Source of the DNA: Flavonifractor sp. An82
GTDB taxonomy: Bacteria; Bacillota; Clostridia; Oscillospirales; Oscillospiraceae
Direction: 5' to 3'
Length of the DNA stretch: 64,000 bases
NCBI RefSeq assembly: GCF_002159265.1
Contig: NZ_NFHG01000001.1
Coordinates: 592,027-656,026, forward strand
Shown here: piece by piece, positions 9,250 through 17,596 of the stretch
Numbering within the stretch: position 1 is the stretch's first letter
Layout: the number at the start of each line of letters is the position of its first letter
Position numbers and translations under genes: made by a program
Notes under the pieces: model-generated
The model's database searches: none
Told to the model about the DNA's origin: nothing
Seen by the model: only the letters and a program-made list of their open reading frames with translations

Positions 9250-10494
9250 CTAGGACAGGGACACCGAGATGGAGTAGTCTCCCACCACGCCCACTTTGCT
9301 GCTGCCGTCCAGATAGACCTTGACGGGGACAGTGCGGCTGCCGGTGGACGGGTCGGTGTTGGACAGGTCGGCCACGATGCGCAGCTGGGACTCAGTCACC
9401 TTGTTGACCTCCTCCTCCGGGCCGCGGATAAGGACGCTGCACGACTTGGTGATGGCCTCCGCCTCATAGCCCCCCGGGGTGTTGATGATCTCGATGTTGT
9501 CTACCTTCATGGTACGGGTGGCAAGGCCCTGGATGGTAACGGTCACCGTCACCTCCGTGATGCCGCTGACGTTGGTCAGCTCGGGGGAGAGTTCGATCTC
9601 CTTTACGAAGGTATTGGTGCCGTAGACGTCGGACAGGTCGATGTCGCCCAGAGAGATCTCCTTCAGCCCCTCCAGATCGGACTGGCTGCCCGACACCATA
9701 ATGGTGTCGGCGGGCTCAATGGTCACCTTGGCGTTCTCCGCCGTGGCGCCGCCGCCGTCGATGAGGTTGACGGTGAGAGGCACCTCCTTGAGCACCTCCA
9801 CCGGCAGGGTGACCAGCACGCTCTCCGGATCGGTCTTCAGGTTGCTGCTGGATACCACGCCGCCATCCAGATCCACCAGGCTGTAGCTGCACTGCTCGCT
9901 GTAGGTCTCGGTCAGGCCCTCCTGGGCAATGGTGACCTGGGCGTGATCCACCTGCTCCACCAGCTCCTCGGGACCGCTGACGCTGATCCGCTGAGGCGTG
10001 ACGGTGATCTCGCCCCGCTGGTAGCCCTCGGCCACGCTGCCTTCAAAGACGGCCAGCACGTCTACCTCCTTGGTCTCCCAGCGGGAGACAGTAAAGTCCA
10101 CCGCGGCGGGACTGGTATACCGCAGGTCGATGGCGTCGGTGGAGGTGATGGACCGGGGATAGCTGATGATGCGGGTGGTGATGGGAATGGACTGCTCCCC
10201 CGGCTCAGTAATGCCGGACACGTCGACGGTCACGGTCACATCCCCCTGGGACAGGCGCTTGAACACCTCCCGCCGGGCCTGGATGTTGAGGCTGACGGTC
10301 TGGCTGGCTCCATCAGAGATCATCAGACCCCGTTCCTCCAGCACGTCCAGGCCGCTGAATACCACCTGCACGTTGCGGATGGTACCGGTGGCGATAGGAT
10401 TGGCCTCCTTGCCCACATACACCCACAGCACAAAGGCCATCAGGATGGAGACCAGAATATAAAACCACCGGCTGTCAGTGAGTTTTTTCATCAT
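9250..10494 (-). CDS. cdaR: YbbR-domain protein CdaR, regulator of diadenylate cyclase
   Basis: This 414-residue protein has one N-terminal membrane anchor (WFYILVSILMAFVLWVYVGK) followed by several YbbR repeats on the outside of the membrane, visible as recurring segments such as VQVVFSGLDVLEERGL, VDVLAVFEGSVAEGY and PLTVNLIDGGGATAENA. CdaR binds CdaA and tunes c-di-AMP production. It overlaps cdaA by 20 bases. The glmM gene that usually follows is not in this operon. Starts at 10494 or 10491 are equivalent. Confidence 0.93.
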   Translation of the reverse strand: MMKKLTDSRWFYILVSILMAFVLWVYVGKEANPIATGTIRNVQVVFSGLDVLEERGLMISDGASQTVSLNIQARREVFKRLSQGDVTVTVDVSGITEPGEQSIPITTRIISYPRSITSTDAIDLRYTSPAAVDFTVSRWETKEVDVLAVFEGSVAEGYQRGEITVTPQRISVSGPEELVEQVDHAQVTIAQEGLTETYSEQCSYSLVDLDGGVVSSSNLKTDPESVLVTLPVEVLKEVPLTVNLIDGGGATAENAKVTIEPADTIMVSGSQSDLEGLKEISLGDIDLSDVYGTNTFVKEIELSPELTNVSGITEVTVTVTIQGLATRTMKVDNIEIINTPGGYEAEAITKSCSVLIRGPEEEVNKVTESQLRIVADLSNTDPSTGSRTVPVKVYLDGSSKVGVVGDYSISVSLS

Positions 10495-11359
10495 TCTGCT
10501 TCTCCCCCTTTCCGCCCCGGAGCAGGTTCAGCAGCTTGGACCTGGCCGGTGTCTCGGTCTGTTCCTTCTCGGGCAGCAGTTCGTTGCGCAGCAGCCGCTC
10601 CAGGGTCTCAGGGGCCAGGTGCCGCTTGAGCGTGCCGCCCACCGCCACCGAGATGGAGCCGGTCTCCTCGGAGACGATGGCAACCACCGCGTCGGTGTGC
10701 TCGCTGGCGCCGATGCCCGCCCGGTGGCGCATGCCCAGCTCCCGGGACAGGTTCACGTTGCCCGACATGGGCAGCATGCAGCCTGCGCCCACGATGCGCC
10801 CGCCCCGGACGATGACGGCGCCATCGTGGAGAGGGGCCTTGTTCCAGAAAATATTCTTCAGCAGCTCGGCACTCACCGAGCAGTCCAGGGCGGTGCCCGT
10901 CTTGATGGCGTCCTCCAGCATATTCTTCCGCTCAAAGACCATCAGCGCGCCGGTCTTGGACTTGGACAGAGCGGTATAGGCCTCCACGGTCTGGGTGATG
11001 GCGCTGTCCAGCTCGTTGCGCTCCTCGGCGTGGGTGAACACCTGCCCCAGGCTGGTGCGGCCCATCTGCTCCAGGAAGCGGCGGATCTCCGGCTGGAAGA
11101 TGACCACCAGGGCCACGCCGCCCCATTCCACCAGCTTGCCCAGCAGGAAATTAACGGTGTTAAGTCCAAAGCTGGAAATCCACAGGGCCACCAGAAACAA
11201 CAGTACGCCCTTGGCCACCGCCCCGGAGCTGGTGCGGCGGATGAGCATGATGAGCTTGTAAATGATAAAGGCCATGATCAGGATATCGATGATATCCGAG
11301 ATCCCGATGGGGGTCACCATGGCTTTCAGCTGCTGTAAAAGGTATAAAATGCCTTCCAT
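10475..11359 (-). CDS. cdaA: Diadenylate cyclase CdaA
   Basis: This 294-residue enzyme joins two ATP into c-di-AMP, which controls potassium and osmolyte uptake and wall homeostasis. Three N-terminal membrane helices are followed by the DAC domain with the DGA motif (LHDGAVIVRGGRIVGAGC) and RHR motif (MRHRAGIGASEHTDA), both intact. The C-terminal tail is charged and variable. It is the first gene of its operon, with a strong promoter at 11441-11469. Confidence 0.95.
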   Translation of the reverse strand: MEGILYLLQQLKAMVTPIGISDIIDILIMAFIIYKLIMLIRRTSSGAVAKGVLLFLVALWISSFGLNTVNFLLGKLVEWGGVALVVIFQPEIRRFLEQMGRTSLGQVFTHAEERNELDSAITQTVEAYTALSKSKTGALMVFERKNMLEDAIKTGTALDCSVSAELLKNIFWNKAPLHDGAVIVRGGRIVGAGCMLPMSGNVNLSRELGMRHRAGIGASEHTDAVVAIVSEETGSISVAVGGTLKRHLAPETLERLLRNELLPEKEQTETPARSKLLNLLRGGKGEKQNDEKTH

Positions 11360-11440
11360 ACTCCCTCGTCTCCCGCTCTCCGGCGGCGCCGGTCATTCCA
11401 CCTGGCCGGATCTTGTTGTCCGACCTACTTTAACCAATTT

Positions 11441-11469
11441 ATTATACTGTATTCCCCTACGATTGACAA
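11441..11469 (-). promoter_or_regulatory. SigmaA-type promoter for cdaA
   Basis: TTGTCA, a 17-base spacer and a perfect TATAAT read on the minus strand about 80 bases before the cdaA start. The leader contains GC-rich inverted repeats but no recognised riboswitch. Confidence 0.8.
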
Positions 11470-11537
11470 GGGCAAGCAAGATCAATTTTCTGTGAATTCC
11501 ACTCCCGATCCCCCGGAATTCGACGAAGCCTGACCAG

Positions 11538-11570
11538 AAAAAAACCCTCCGGGCCGAGGGCCCTGGAGGG
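11538..11570 (-). terminator. Intrinsic terminator of the cysteine desulfurase operon
   Basis: On the minus strand CCCTCC-A-GGGCC pairs with GGCCCGGAGGG around a three-base loop and is followed by seven T. It begins nine bases after the desulfurase stop codon at 11579. Confidence 0.88.
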
Positions 11571-11578
11571 CATTTCGC

Positions 11579-12709
11579 TTAACGGGACGATTGGGCCAGC
11601 CGGGAGACTTCCCATACAAAGCGCTCCACCTCCGCGGGCGTGTTGAAATCGGATACACTGGCCCGGACAGTGCCTGTCTCCAGGGTTCCGGCGCTCTCAT
11701 GGGCCAGAGGGGCACAGTGGAGCCCCGCCCGCACGGCGATGCCCCGGCGGCTCAGGGCCTCCCCCACTGCCTCGCAGTCCATCCCCGCCACCTGGAAGGA
11801 GAGCACGCCGCTCTGGCAGGCCGGGTCCCGGGCCCGAAAGACCGTGACGTGGGGCAGCCGGGCCAACTCCCCGGCAGCCCGGCGGATGAGGGCCCCTTCC
11901 CTTTTGCCGATGGCCTCCGGCGTGCGGCCAGTCACATAGCGCAGCCCTGCCAGCAGACCGGCGATGCCGGGCAGGTTGTGGGTGCCCGCCTCCAGCCGGT
12001 CAGGCAGGTAGTCGGGCATGGTCTGGAGGGCGGAGGCGCTGCCGGTGCCTCCCTGGAGCAGCGGAACGGCCTCTCTCCCGCCGCACAGCAGCAGCCCGGT
12101 GCCCTGAGGGCCGTATAATCCCTTGTGGCCGGGCATGGCGATAAAGGCCGCCCCCAGCACATCCTGCCGCACCGGCAGACAGCCGGCGGACTGGGAGGCG
12201 TCCACGATCAGGGGCACCCCCCGGCGGCGGCACAGGGCGGCGATCTCCTCCATGGGCAGCACGAAGCCGAACACGTTGGAGACATGGGTGCACACCACCG
12301 CAGCCGGCCGGGCGTCCAGCCCCGCCTCGAAGGCGTCCAGCAGTCCCTGGCGGTCAAACAGGGGCGAACGGGCCACCAGCACCTCCGCCCCCAGGGCGTG
12401 GAGGGGCCGGGTGACGGCGTTGTGCTCCCAGGGGGAGATGAGCACCCTCTCCCCCGGCTTCACCAGGGAGCGGATGGCAATGTTCAGGCCGTGGGTGGCA
12501 TTGGAGGTGAACACCACCTGCTCGGGGCTCTCCACTCCGAAGAGCTCCGCCGCCGCCTGACGGCAGGCAAAGGCGGTCTCCGCCGCCCGCCGGGCGGGCA
12601 TGTGGCCCCCCCGGCCGGGGCTGGCCAGATGGCCCACCGCCCAGGCCGCCGCCCGGGCCACAGCGGGAGGCTTTTGCAGGGTGGTGGCGGCGCTGTCCAG
12701 GTAGATCAC
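11579..12709 (-). CDS. Cysteine desulfurase family aminotransferase (class V)
   Basis: This PLP enzyme of about 376 residues probably releases sulfur or selenium from (seleno)cysteine. It begins at GTG 12709 (VIYLDSAATTLQKPPAV), with GGGAGGTG just upstream; the longer frame into the next gene is rejected. The PLP-binding lysine is in MPGHKGLYGPQGTG, and the SufS-like catalytic cysteine is in RAGLHCAPLAHES. The start overlaps the DUF3343 stop (GTGA). This pairing of a desulfurase with a DUF3343 protein is common in Clostridia and is thought to handle sulfur or selenium. No selD or selA is nearby. Confidence 0.9.
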   Translation of the reverse strand: MIYLDSAATTLQKPPAVARAAAWAVGHLASPGRGGHMPARRAAETAFACRQAAAELFGVESPEQVVFTSNATHGLNIAIRSLVKPGERVLISPWEHNAVTRPLHALGAEVLVARSPLFDRQGLLDAFEAGLDARPAAVVCTHVSNVFGFVLPMEEIAALCRRRGVPLIVDASQSAGCLPVRQDVLGAAFIAMPGHKGLYGPQGTGLLLCGGREAVPLLQGGTGSASALQTMPDYLPDRLEAGTHNLPGIAGLLAGLRYVTGRTPEAIGKREGALIRRAAGELARLPHVTVFRARDPACQSGVLSFQVAGMDCEAVGEALSRRGIAVRAGLHCAPLAHESAGTLETGTVRASVSDFNTPAEVERFVWEVSRLAQSSR

Positions 12710-12960
12710 AGCCCCACCTCCCGGTAGCCGCCGTCCTCCGCCTGGAGGAAGATCCGTTTGGGTGTGAGGCCCGCCCGGTTGAGTACTACCAGAGCGGCGG
12801 TGAGATTGCGCTCGGCCACCTTGACGGAGTGGCTGCACCCCTCCCGGTCGATGAGTTTGGGGGATCGAAGGATCCGCGCCGTGATCCCCGCCCGCTCCAG
12901 CGCGGCGGCCGTCCGCTGGGCATAGGTCAGGGAGCGGCAGACGATGAGATAATAGACCAT
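12706..12960 (-). CDS. DUF3343 protein, putative Se/S carrier-like
   Basis: This 84-residue protein starts MVYYLIVCRSLTYAQRTAAA at ATG 12960. It contains the conserved REGCSHSVKV cysteine segment of the DUF3343 family, proposed to carry sulfur or selenium for a partner desulfurase. Its ATG directly follows the seven-T tract of the ispF terminator, and its likely ribosome-binding site (GAGAGGAG) lies in the 3' arm of that terminator stem. It overlaps the desulfurase gene by four bases. The carrier role is inferred from family context. Confidence 0.85.
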   Translation of the reverse strand: MVYYLIVCRSLTYAQRTAAALERAGITARILRSPKLIDREGCSHSVKVAERNLTAALVVLNRAGLTPKRIFLQAEDGGYREVGL

Positions 12961-13003
12961 AAAAAAACGCTCCTCTCGCACCAGCATATGTGCGAGAGAA
13001 GCG
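12961..13003 (-). terminator. Intrinsic terminator after ispF, overlapping the next RBS
   Basis: A 14-base stem (CGCTTCTCTCGCAC against GTGCGAGAGGAGCG, one mismatch) with an eight-base loop is followed by seven T. The last T abuts the ATG of the DUF3343 gene, so terminated transcripts lack that gene and read-through transcripts have its Shine-Dalgarno sequence inside the hairpin. Confidence 0.85.
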
Positions 13004-13020
13004 AAGGGTGAACCATATGT

Positions 13021-13494
13021 TTAAATGGACTCCAGAAGGCACACCGCGTGGGCGGCCATGCCCTCCCCGGCGCCGGTAAAGCCCAGGCCCTCCTCGGTGG
13101 TGGCCTTCACGCTGACCTGATCCACGTCCAGCCCCAGCCGGTGGGCCAGATTGGCCCGCATCTGGGGGATGTGGGGGGCCAGCTTGGGCCGCTGGGCCAG
13201 AATGGTGGCGTCGATGTTGCCCACCCGGTATCCGGCCCGGGCGATGCGCTCCCCCACCCGCTCCAGCAGCACCAGGCTGTCCGCCCCGGCGTAGGCGGGG
13301 TCGTTGTCGGGAAAGAGCTTGCCGATGTCCCCCAGAGCTGCCGCCCCCAGCAGGGCGTCCATAATGGCGTGGATGAGCACGTCGGCGTCGGAGTGGCCCA
13401 GCAGTCCCTTCTCATAGGGAATGTCCACCCCGCCCAGGATCAGCTTCCGGCCCTCCGTCAGCTTATGTACGTCATATCCGTGTCCGATTCTCAT
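13021..13494 (-). CDS. ispF: 2-C-methyl-D-erythritol 2,4-cyclodiphosphate synthase
   Basis: This 157-residue enzyme of the MEP isoprenoid pathway converts CDP-ME 2-phosphate to MEcPP. The start [12 protein letters not shown] carries the metal-binding DxH motif, [13 protein letters not shown] follows with the second metal histidine, and the family-specific end [19 protein letters not shown] is present. It overlaps ispD by four bases. The MEP pathway is also represented here by ispD and the ispH fusion. Confidence 0.97.
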   Translation of the reverse strand: MRIGHGYDVHKLTEGRKLILGGVDIPYEKGLLGHSDADVLIHAIMDALLGAAALGDIGKLFPDNDPAYAGADSLVLLERVGERIARAGYRVGNIDATILAQRPKLAPHIPQMRANLAHRLGLDVDQVSVKATTEEGLGFTGAGEGMAAHAVCLLESI

Positions 13495-14222
13495 GTGTCA
13501 TTCCTCCAGGCCATCAGGGCCTCGGCCACCGCCACATCCTCGGGGGTGGTCAGCTTCAGATTACAGTAGTCTCCCATCGTCAGGGCCACTGCCACCCCCA
13601 GCCGCTCCACGGCGGAGCAGTCGTCGGTGAGGGGGGCTCCGTCCTCCAGCGCCTTGCGCAATGCCGCCACGATCAGGTCCCGCTGGAACACCTGGGGGGT
13701 CTGGACGGCATAGAGGGCCGACCGGTCGGGGGTGGACTCCACCAGTCCGTCATGGGCCACCTTCACTGTATCCTTCAGGGGCACGGCGGGGGCGGCGGCA
13801 CCGCAGCCCTCGGCCCGGCGGATGACCTCCTCCAGCACCTGAGGGGTCACCAGAGGCCGGGCGCCGTCGTGGATGGCCACCAGCTCTACGGAGCGGCTCA
13901 GCTCCTCCACTCCCGCCAGCACCGACTGGGTGCGGGTGTCGCCCCCACGCACCACACGGCGCACCTTGGACAGGGCGGCGTCCTTGCACAGCCCGCTGAT
14001 GGGCACGATCAAATCCTCCCGGGTGACCACCACGATCTCGTCAATGAGGGGGCAGACGTCCAGAGCCTGGAGGGTGCGCAGGATCACCGGTACCCCGTCC
14101 AGGGGGAGGAGCACCTTGTCCTGCCCCATGCGGGTTGAGCTGCCCGCCGCCGGCACCACCGCGCCGCAGCGGACGGACGGGGTCTGGCCCCGGTGAAAAA
14201 GGCGGGAGAAGAGCCCTGCCAT
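13491..14222 (-). CDS. ispD: 2-C-methyl-D-erythritol 4-phosphate cytidylyltransferase
   Basis: This 243-residue enzyme makes CDP-methylerythritol from MEP and CTP. The nucleotide-binding motif [16 protein letters not shown] lies near residue 22, after a short extension ([12 protein letters not shown]). The signature [12 protein letters not shown] and the C-terminal [13 protein letters not shown] are present. AGGAGG precedes ATG 14222. It is the first gene after the carD terminator and repeat element; no separate promoter was recognised. Confidence 0.96.
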   Translation of the reverse strand: MAGLFSRLFHRGQTPSVRCGAVVPAAGSSTRMGQDKVLLPLDGVPVILRTLQALDVCPLIDEIVVVTREDLIVPISGLCKDAALSKVRRVVRGGDTRTQSVLAGVEELSRSVELVAIHDGARPLVTPQVLEEVIRRAEGCGAAAPAVPLKDTVKVAHDGLVESTPDRSALYAVQTPQVFQRDLIVAALRKALEDGAPLTDDCSAVERLGVAVALTMGDYCNLKLTTPEDVAVAEALMAWRNDT

Positions 14223-14240
14223 ATGGTTTCCTCCTTCTGC

Positions 14241-14267
14241 AAAAAAGGAGCCTGACGGCCCCTTTTT
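14241..14267 (-). terminator. Terminator between carD and ispD
   Basis: On the minus strand AAAAAGG-G-GCC, loop GTCA, GGC-T-CCTTTTTT forms a ten-pair stem ending in six T. It ends about 20 bases before ispD, so ispD expression needs read-through or a promoter inside the upstream repeat. Confidence 0.75.
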
Positions 14268-14269
14268 AG

Positions 14270-14361
14270 ATTTTTGAAACCCTAAATGGTTTCAAAAATT
14301 GTTTGATTGAACGCGAAAGACAACCCTGACGGTTTTCTTTCACACTATCTTTCCCTCCGAA
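14270..14361 (-). repeat. Two-hairpin intergenic repeat element, copy A
   Basis: Read on the minus strand, 14361-14311 is a 51-base sequence identical to 43779-43829 on the plus strand. Its 3' half folds into a hairpin (GAAAGA-A-AACC, loop, GGTT-G-TCTTTC, extended by four wobble or GC pairs). After a 10-base linker comes a perfect 12-pair hairpin at 14299-14270. Copy B has a different but equally perfect stem at the same place. It lies between carD and ispD on their coding strand. The nature is unknown: a mobile repeat or an RNA. Confidence 0.8.
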
Positions 14362-14397
14362 ACCTCAACCATGCACGGTCCCGCCGTAGTATTCCTA

Positions 14398-14874
14398 TTA
14401 CGCCATGGCGGTGTTGATGCGCGCTTCCACATCCTCATAGCTGGCGTTTTGAGAGAGTACGATCTCCGAGATCAGGATCTGTTTGGCGGAGTGGAGCATC
14501 TTGCGCTCGCCGGTGGACAGGCCCCGCTCCTCGTCCCGCAGGGTCAGCCCCTTTACCACCCGGGCCACCTCCAGCAGGTCGCCGCTCTTCAGCCGCAGCA
14601 TGTTCTCCCGGTAGCGGCGGTTCCAGTTGGGGGTCATGTCCACCTCAATGCTGGGTATGGCGGCAATGACACGGTCCGCCTCCTCCCCGTCGATCACCGG
14701 GCGCACACCGATCTCCTCGCTGTTTTCCGTGGGGATCATGACCAGCATGCCGCCCACAGGCAGCTTGAGGATGTAATACTCCCGCACGACGCCGTTGATT
14801 TTCTTCTGCACAATGCTGTCTACGATACCAGCACCGTGCATTGGGTGAACGATTTTGTCCCCTACCTGAAACAC
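14398..14874 (-). CDS. carD: CarD family transcriptional regulator
   Basis: This 158-residue protein opens VFQVGDKIVHPMHGAGIVDS (GTG start with GGAGGTG upstream), the CarD/TRCF RNA-polymerase-interaction fold. A helical DNA-binding C-terminal part follows (WNRRYRENMLRLKSGDLLEV). CarD proteins bind the RNAP beta subunit and stabilise open complexes at rRNA and other promoters. It is monocistronic by appearance, with a consensus promoter upstream and a terminator downstream. Confidence 0.93.
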   Translation of the reverse strand: MFQVGDKIVHPMHGAGIVDSIVQKKINGVVREYYILKLPVGGMLVMIPTENSEEIGVRPVIDGEEADRVIAAIPSIEVDMTPNWNRRYRENMLRLKSGDLLEVARVVKGLTLRDEERGLSTGERKMLHSAKQILISEIVLSQNASYEDVEARINTAMA

Positions 14875-14941
14875 GATCCCACCTCCAAGCAGATCTGTCC
14901 GGCTTATACACTCCTTACACTGTTTTATCTAATACAATTTC

Positions 14942-14970
14942 ATTATAGACTTGATTGTGGTACTTTGCAA
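14942..14970 (-). promoter_or_regulatory. Consensus sigmaA promoter for carD
   Basis: TTGCAA, exactly 17 bases, then TATAAT on the minus strand, about 70 bases before the GTG start. It is one of the best promoter matches in the window. Confidence 0.88.
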
Positions 14971-15012
14971 GTAAAAACCCCTGCGTTCCTGTAAAAAAAC
15001 GGGCAAAATAAG

Positions 15013-15049
15013 CAAAAAACCGGGGACGCTAGTGATAGCGTCCCCGGTT
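15013..15049 (-). terminator. Terminator of the rpiR-ispH/S1 operon
   Basis: A perfect 12-pair stem (ACCGGGGACGCT and its complement) with a six-base loop is followed by six T on the minus strand. It starts about ten bases after the ispH-S1 stop. Confidence 0.93.
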
Positions 15050-15059
15050 GGGTTCGGAA

Positions 15060-17003
15060 TTACTCCTCCACGGGAGCGGACTCCTCGTCGCCGCCCTCCA
15101 GCAGAGCGCGGATGGACAGGGAGACCTTCTTGTGGTCGTAGTCGATGTCGATGATCTTCACGTCCACCATCTGGCCCTCGCTCAGCACGTCGCCGGGCTT
15201 GTCGATGCGGTGATCGGCAATCTGGGAGATGTGGATCAGACCGTCCACACCGGGCACGATCTCGGCGAAGGCGCCGAAGGTCATCAGCTTGACCACGCGG
15301 ACATTGGCCACGTCGCCCACCTGATACTTGCCGGTGAAGACCTCCCAGGGGTTCTGGGAGCGGTCCTTCATGCCCAGAGAGATCTTCTTCTTCTCGGGGT
15401 CGAAGGAGATGACATACACCTCAACGGTGTCGCCCACGGAGACGACCTCGGAGGGGTGCTTGATGCGGGACCAGGACAGCTCGGAGATGTGGACCATGCC
15501 GTCCACGCCGCCGATGTCCACGAAGGCGCCGTAAGAGGTCAGGCTCTTCACGGTACCGGTGTAGCGCTTGCCCTCCTCGATGTTGGCCCACACCTCGGCG
15601 GCCTTGGCAGCGCGCTCCTCGGCCTCAACGGCGCGGATGGAGCCCACCACGCGCTTGCGGGCGCGGTTGACCTCGGTGATGCGCAGACGCACCTTCTGCT
15701 TGACCAGCTGGCTCATGGGAGTCTCACGGGGCAGACCGGTCTGAGAGGCGGGCACGAAGACGCGCACGCCCTTGATGGACACGACGACGCCGCCCTTGTT
15801 CTCCTCGGTGACCACGCCCTCGACGGTGGTGTGATCCTCCTTGGCCTGCTCCACGTCTTCCCAGCTCTTCACGGTGTCAAGGCGCTTCTTGGAGAGGGTC
15901 ACAACACCCTCCTGGTCGTTCACGCGCATGACGTAGGTTTCGATCTCATCGCCGACTTTCACCAGATCCTCGACCTTGACCGTAGGGTCATCGGTCAGCT
16001 CGGACACCGGTATGTAACCGGCGTGCTTGGTGCCAAGATCCACATAGATCTCAGTGGGCGTAATGCCAGTGACAACGCCCGTGACCTTCTCCCCTGTATT
16101 TAAAGTCTTGATCGATTTCTCCAGCATTTCAGCGAAGGATTCCTCGATCTCAATGTTTTCGTCGCTCATTTTGTCATAGACCTCCTTTATAATCCACTCA
16201 GGCGTGGACGCGCCCGCAGTGATTCCAATAGAAGCCTTCCGGTACAGGGTGGAAGGTTCCAACTCTGCCGCCCGTTCGATCCAAACGACCATGGGGCAGA
16301 GCGCCTTGCATAACTCGGCCAGCCGTCTGGTGTTGGAGCTTTCCCGCCCGCCGATGACGACCATAGCATCGCTTTTGGCGGCCAGCGCCTGAGCCTCAGA
16401 CTGCCGTTTATACGTAGCATTACATATTGTATCAAAAATTTTTAAATTTGTACACTCTTTTTTTGCTTTTTCTACGCACTTTGTCCAGATGAAGTGCGTG
16501 GAGGTGGTTTGGGACACCATGGTGATGGGGATCTCACGCCGGCCGGGGTCCTCCTCCAGCCACCGCGCCAGGGCCTCTTCCCCTTCCAGCACAACGGGAT
16601 GGGCGCACCAGCCGGCGATGGCAGCCACCTCCGGATGGTCGGGCATGCCGATGATGAGCACCTGCCTGCCCTCCCCCTCCGCCTGCTCCACGATGCGGTG
16701 GATGCGGGAGACGTTGGGGCAGGTGGCGTCAATGACGGGGCAGCCCCGCTCCGCCAGCGCCTGATGGACCGCCCGTCCCTCCCCGTGGGAGCGGATGATG
16801 ACGGCGGTACCGGCGCCGGCCTGGTCGGGAGACTGGATCAGCTCCACGCCCAGCCCCTTCAGATAGTCGATGACACTGCTGTTGTGGATGATGGGCCCCA
16901 GCATGGCGCAGGGCCTGCCGCTTTGGGCGGCCTGCTCCGCCAGCTCCACCGCCCGGCGCACGCCGTAGCAGAATCCGGCGGATTTGGCAAGCTCCACCCT
17001 CAT
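15060..17003 (-). CDS. ispH: Bifunctional IspH reductase / S1 RNA-binding protein
   Basis: A 647-residue fusion. Residues 1 to about 275 are 4-hydroxy-3-methylbut-2-enyl diphosphate reductase, the last MEP-pathway step, with the three iron-sulfur cysteines visible in SAGFCYG, DATCPNV and DTICNATYKRQ and the ending ITAGASTPEWIIKEVY. After an acidic linker come four S1 domains, each with the GxVxxxxxxGxxVD pattern (for example VTGVVTGITPTEIYVDLG and YTGTVKSLTSYGAFVDIGG). The fusion is known in Clostridia, where the S1 part serves as the ribosomal-protein-S1 equivalent. Last gene of its operon. Confidence 0.96.
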   Translation of the reverse strand: MRVELAKSAGFCYGVRRAVELAEQAAQSGRPCAMLGPIIHNSSVIDYLKGLGVELIQSPDQAGAGTAVIIRSHGEGRAVHQALAERGCPVIDATCPNVSRIHRIVEQAEGEGRQVLIIGMPDHPEVAAIAGWCAHPVVLEGEEALARWLEEDPGRREIPITMVSQTTSTHFIWTKCVEKAKKECTNLKIFDTICNATYKRQSEAQALAAKSDAMVVIGGRESSNTRRLAELCKALCPMVVWIERAAELEPSTLYRKASIGITAGASTPEWIIKEVYDKMSDENIEIEESFAEMLEKSIKTLNTGEKVTGVVTGITPTEIYVDLGTKHAGYIPVSELTDDPTVKVEDLVKVGDEIETYVMRVNDQEGVVTLSKKRLDTVKSWEDVEQAKEDHTTVEGVVTEENKGGVVVSIKGVRVFVPASQTGLPRETPMSQLVKQKVRLRITEVNRARKRVVGSIRAVEAEERAAKAAEVWANIEEGKRYTGTVKSLTSYGAFVDIGGVDGMVHISELSWSRIKHPSEVVSVGDTVEVYVISFDPEKKKISLGMKDRSQNPWEVFTGKYQVGDVANVRVVKLMTFGAFAEIVPGVDGLIHISQIADHRIDKPGDVLSEGQMVDVKIIDIDYDHKKVSLSIRALLEGGDEESAPVEE

Positions 17004-17596
17004 CGGCCGGCCTGAGGCTTCAAAGCCTCGATGCGCTCCATCAGGTCCTCGGCGATAGCCTTGTACTCCTCAGGGGTGGCCCGCTTGGCGGCGCTCTTGG
17101 GGTAGTAGGGCTCCCCGATGACCACCTGGTTCCACCGGAACCAGCGCTTCTCCGCCGGCATGTAGATGGGCACGATGGGCACGCCGGTGCGGGTGGCCAG
17201 CATGGCGGCGCCGGTCTTGGCGTCGCCGAAGTCGCCGTCCTGATGGCGGGTGCCCTCGGGGAACATGAGCAGCAGTTCCCCGTCCTTCAGATACTTCATG
17301 GCGGTCTTGATGGCCCCGATGTCAGCCTGGCCCCGCTTGACGCCGAAAATGCCGCCCTTTTTCAGGATCCAGCCGATGATGGGCCAGTGCATGACCTCCT
17401 CCTTGGCCATGACGTGGATCTGATGCTTCAGACCCAGGGCGTAGGCCACGAAGAGGGGGTCGCTCATGCGGGTGTGGTTGGCGCACAGCAGAGCGCCTCC
17501 CTCCGGGAAGCGCTCCTTGTGGATGCATTTGGTGGGTTTGAAAATACGGAAGACCGGCCAGAGAAAGATGTAGGCCAGGATATACATGATGTTCAT
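17000..17596 (-). CDS. plsC: 1-acyl-sn-glycerol-3-phosphate acyltransferase
   Basis: This 198-residue enzyme makes phosphatidic acid. An N-terminal membrane segment (MNIMYILAYIFLWPVF) precedes the acyltransferase motif NHTRMSDPL, where the NHxxxxD catalytic pattern is kept. Further motifs are GGIFGVKRGQ, MFPEGTRHQDG and VPIVPIYM. It overlaps cmk by four bases upstream and ispH downstream, the usual cmk-plsC-ispH order. Confidence 0.95.
   Translation of the reverse strand: MNIMYILAYIFLWPVFRIFKPTKCIHKERFPEGGALLCANHTRMSDPLFVAYALGLKHQIHVMAKEEVMHWPIIGWILKKGGIFGVKRGQADIGAIKTAMKYLKDGELLLMFPEGTRHQDGDFGDAKTGAAMLATRTGVPIVPIYMPAEKRWFRWNQVVIGEPYYPKSAAKRATPEEYKAIAEDLMERIEALKPQAGR

Noticed and set aside
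12710..13042. Upstream extension of the cysteine desulfurase over the DUF3343 gene
   Set aside because: The residues are unlike the family and overlap an intact gene in another frame; GTG 12709 has a good ribosome-binding site.
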